From contig JAPWDM010000001.1 in assembly GCA_035578155.1 (NCBI GenBank), positions 159,933,498 to 159,997,497 of the forward strand: a DNA stretch of 64,000 nucleotides. Reading direction: 5' to 3'. The notes under the pieces were generated by a model. The model was given only the letters and a program-made list of their open reading frames with translations, was not told the DNA's origin and did not search any database. The stretch comes from Brachynemurus nebulosus (taxonomy: Eukaryota; Arthropoda; Insecta; Neuroptera; Myrmeleontidae). Every line of letters begins with the position of its first letter. Position 1 is the stretch's first letter. Positions 62,857 through 64,000 of the stretch are shown in pieces. Position numbers and translations under genes: made by a program.

Positions 62857-62864
62857 AATAAAGG

Positions 62865-63477
62865 CCAGTTGTTTTATTTTGAATGTCTTTATTTGTTAAA
62901 AAATCAAAAAAAAAAATTGTATTTGTAAACTTTTTTTACATTTATTAGGGTTTCGTACGTTAAAAGAAAAAACTCTCGTGTCCGTCTATCCGTCTATCAC
63001 AGAGAGTTTTCTCAAAAACTATGTAACGCAGAAATTTGAAATCTGGCATGATATGAAATTTTAACGTCATATATATCCCCAGACAACGATCAGAAAAAAG
63101 TTATTTTGGATTAAAATAGAGGATCCAGGTTAAGGCGTCATGTAGCCTATATATCACCCGGAGCAACATAAAAACTCTAACGATACCACATATATCAAAA
63201 TCGTACATATTTGTTGCCAGTCATTATATAATTATTTGGTTACCGTATTTTCCAGATCAAAAGATGCACCTTTTTTATATAGAAAAGTCAACTTTAAATC
63301 GGAATGTGTGTTTATATATTTAATATAATATTATTATTTAAAAATCGTACCATTTTGAGATTTGTCTTGTCGTCCGAAAAATATGCTTAATATAAATACA
63401 CCTATAAAATTATTTATAATTTTTTTTAAACTTCAATGAATGACAACATATTGTTAATTTTTTTTCATCTGTTCCAG
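62865..63477. other. upstream intron or flank of the secreted-protein exon
   Basis: 62944-63020 contains TTAGGGTTTCGTACGTTAAA and GTCCGTCTATCCGTCTATC, a fragment of a common arthropod dispersed repeat. The rest is AT-rich and ends in a polypyrimidine tract and acceptor (TTTTTTTTCATCTGTTCCAG, 63458-63477). It is therefore probably intron between an unseen 5' non-coding exon and the exon at 63478. Confidence 0.45.
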
Positions 63478-63487
63478 ATTCATCGTC

Positions 63488-63604
63488 ATGATTCAGTTAA
63501 CGAAATCAATTCAAATTGTCTGCTTATTCTTGCTAATTGTCGTTGTGGCTGATTCTGTCAAAGCAACAAGGCCGTCTCATAGATTCTCAATTGAATCATC
63601 GAAG
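63488..63604 (+). CDS. first coding exon of a small secreted protein (signal peptide)
   Basis: The exon spans 63478-63604: a strong acceptor (polypyrimidine tract then CAG at 63475-63477), 10 nt of leader, ATG at 63488, 39 codons in phase 0, then a GTATTT donor. The protein starts with a textbook signal peptide. A short n-region with Lys6 (MIQLTK) is followed by hydrophobic residues 8-21 (IQIVCLFLLIVVVA) and a c-region DSVKA. Cleavage is plausible after Ala26 (Val at -3, Ala at -1) or Ala21. The visible mature part, TRPSHRFSIESSK, is hydrophilic and basic. Reading through the donor gives only three more codons (VFK) before TAA. A 42-residue unspliced peptide is the alternative. Downstream exons lie beyond the window. 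Family not recognised; a secreted peptide, cuticle, venom/salivary or hormone precursor would all fit. Confidence 0.6.
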
Positions 63605-64000
63605 GTATTTAAATAATTTTCACTGTGATAAGATTAGCAGAAAATATATTTTCCATTATTTGAACGGTCTGTATGTATTTCTCTATAGCTACTATCTATA
63701 TAAGATGGAACTTTTCCGTAATTCTTCACGTTTAAGAAGTTGAATCAAGCAAAGCAAAACTGACAAACAGTTGTCACCCATCCATTTTTAAGAATATTTT
63801 ATATAGCCAAATGTAAAATACTAGCTTATGTTCACATTTTTTCCATTTTTTCCTATTTTAAAATCTCAGTTTCTGGAAGAGTTAAGAAAAAAGTCGTAGC
63901 CACTTTTGAAATTAACTACATGGTGAAGTAATTTTCGGAGATATGACTCAAGCAACTGTTTAAATAATTTTTATTAAAACTTAATGATTAATAGGTGAAT
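63605..64000 (+). other. probable first coding intron of the secreted-protein gene
   Basis: It begins GTATTTAAATAATTTTCAC and stays AT-rich to the window end. No further exon with acceptor and open frame was recognised here. Confidence 0.4.

Noticed and set aside
62600..62857. 85-codon plus-strand frame
   Set aside because: Lies across two nested GC-rich hAT MITEs; an artefact of their composition.

Overview
The window is very AT-rich animal DNA, almost certainly from an insect. It carries dense (TA)n arrays, Tc1/mariner, hAT and piggyBac-like elements, a Ty3/Gypsy retrotransposon and spliceosomal splice sites. A hemipteran is possible, but nothing here fixes the order. It is essentially a bed of nested mobile elements in gene-poor, intergenic or intronic sequence. 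I find one convincing host coding exon, at the right edge: 63488-63604 (+), the first coding exon of a small secreted protein with a clear signal peptide.

Layout. 1-1925: foldback elements, one holding a nested TA-flanked MITE (991-1581). 5421-8741: a 951-bp palindrome with a tRNA-like pol III promoter in each arm, then a foldback with a 10-bp target duplication (TSD), a TA-flanked element with CAC...GTG ends, and a TTAA-flanked piggyBac-like MITE. 12.6-14.5 kb: a hairpin element with a 12-bp TSD and a 720-bp palindrome. 14.9-18.96 kb (-): a broken Ty3/Gypsy element (gag, protease, RT, RNase H, part of integrase). 20.7-26.3 kb: tandem-repeat elements, (TA)n arrays, and an element whose ends repeat a GGCCGAC motif. 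27.4-29.2 kb: a hAT element with another repeat nested inside. 29.9-30.9 kb: a second CAC...GTG element. 32.2-38.3 kb: foldbacks and two 16-bp palindromes. 38.3-43.8 kb: a repeat family with a built-in (TA)n site (called family F here), plus tandem arrays.

44.2-46.45 kb holds a dead mariner followed by a complete 1.3-kb Tc1/mariner-superfamily element with an unbroken 361-residue transposase. 46.5-53.3 kb: a second copy of the hairpin element, hAT and Tc1/mariner MITEs, the third CAC...GTG element, and a near-perfect 262-bp tandem duplication. 53.5-56.1 kb: two pogo/Tigger-like MITEs with unrelated ends but a shared core, which they also share in inverted orientation with the 24.7-25.9 kb element. 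56.8-59.8 kb: minus-strand copies of family F, one split by a 971-bp insertion. 62.36-62.86 kb: one hAT MITE nested in another, both with 8-bp TSDs. 63.48 kb to the end: the secreted-protein exon and intron.

Among the mobile elements only the 45152-46452 mariner looks able to make transposase. The most unusual items are the tRNA-promoter palindrome, the three elements with swapped ends around one core, and the hairpin element with 12-bp TSDs. Element limits come from reading inverted repeats and TSDs by eye; family names rest on terminal motifs and TSD length, not on database searches.
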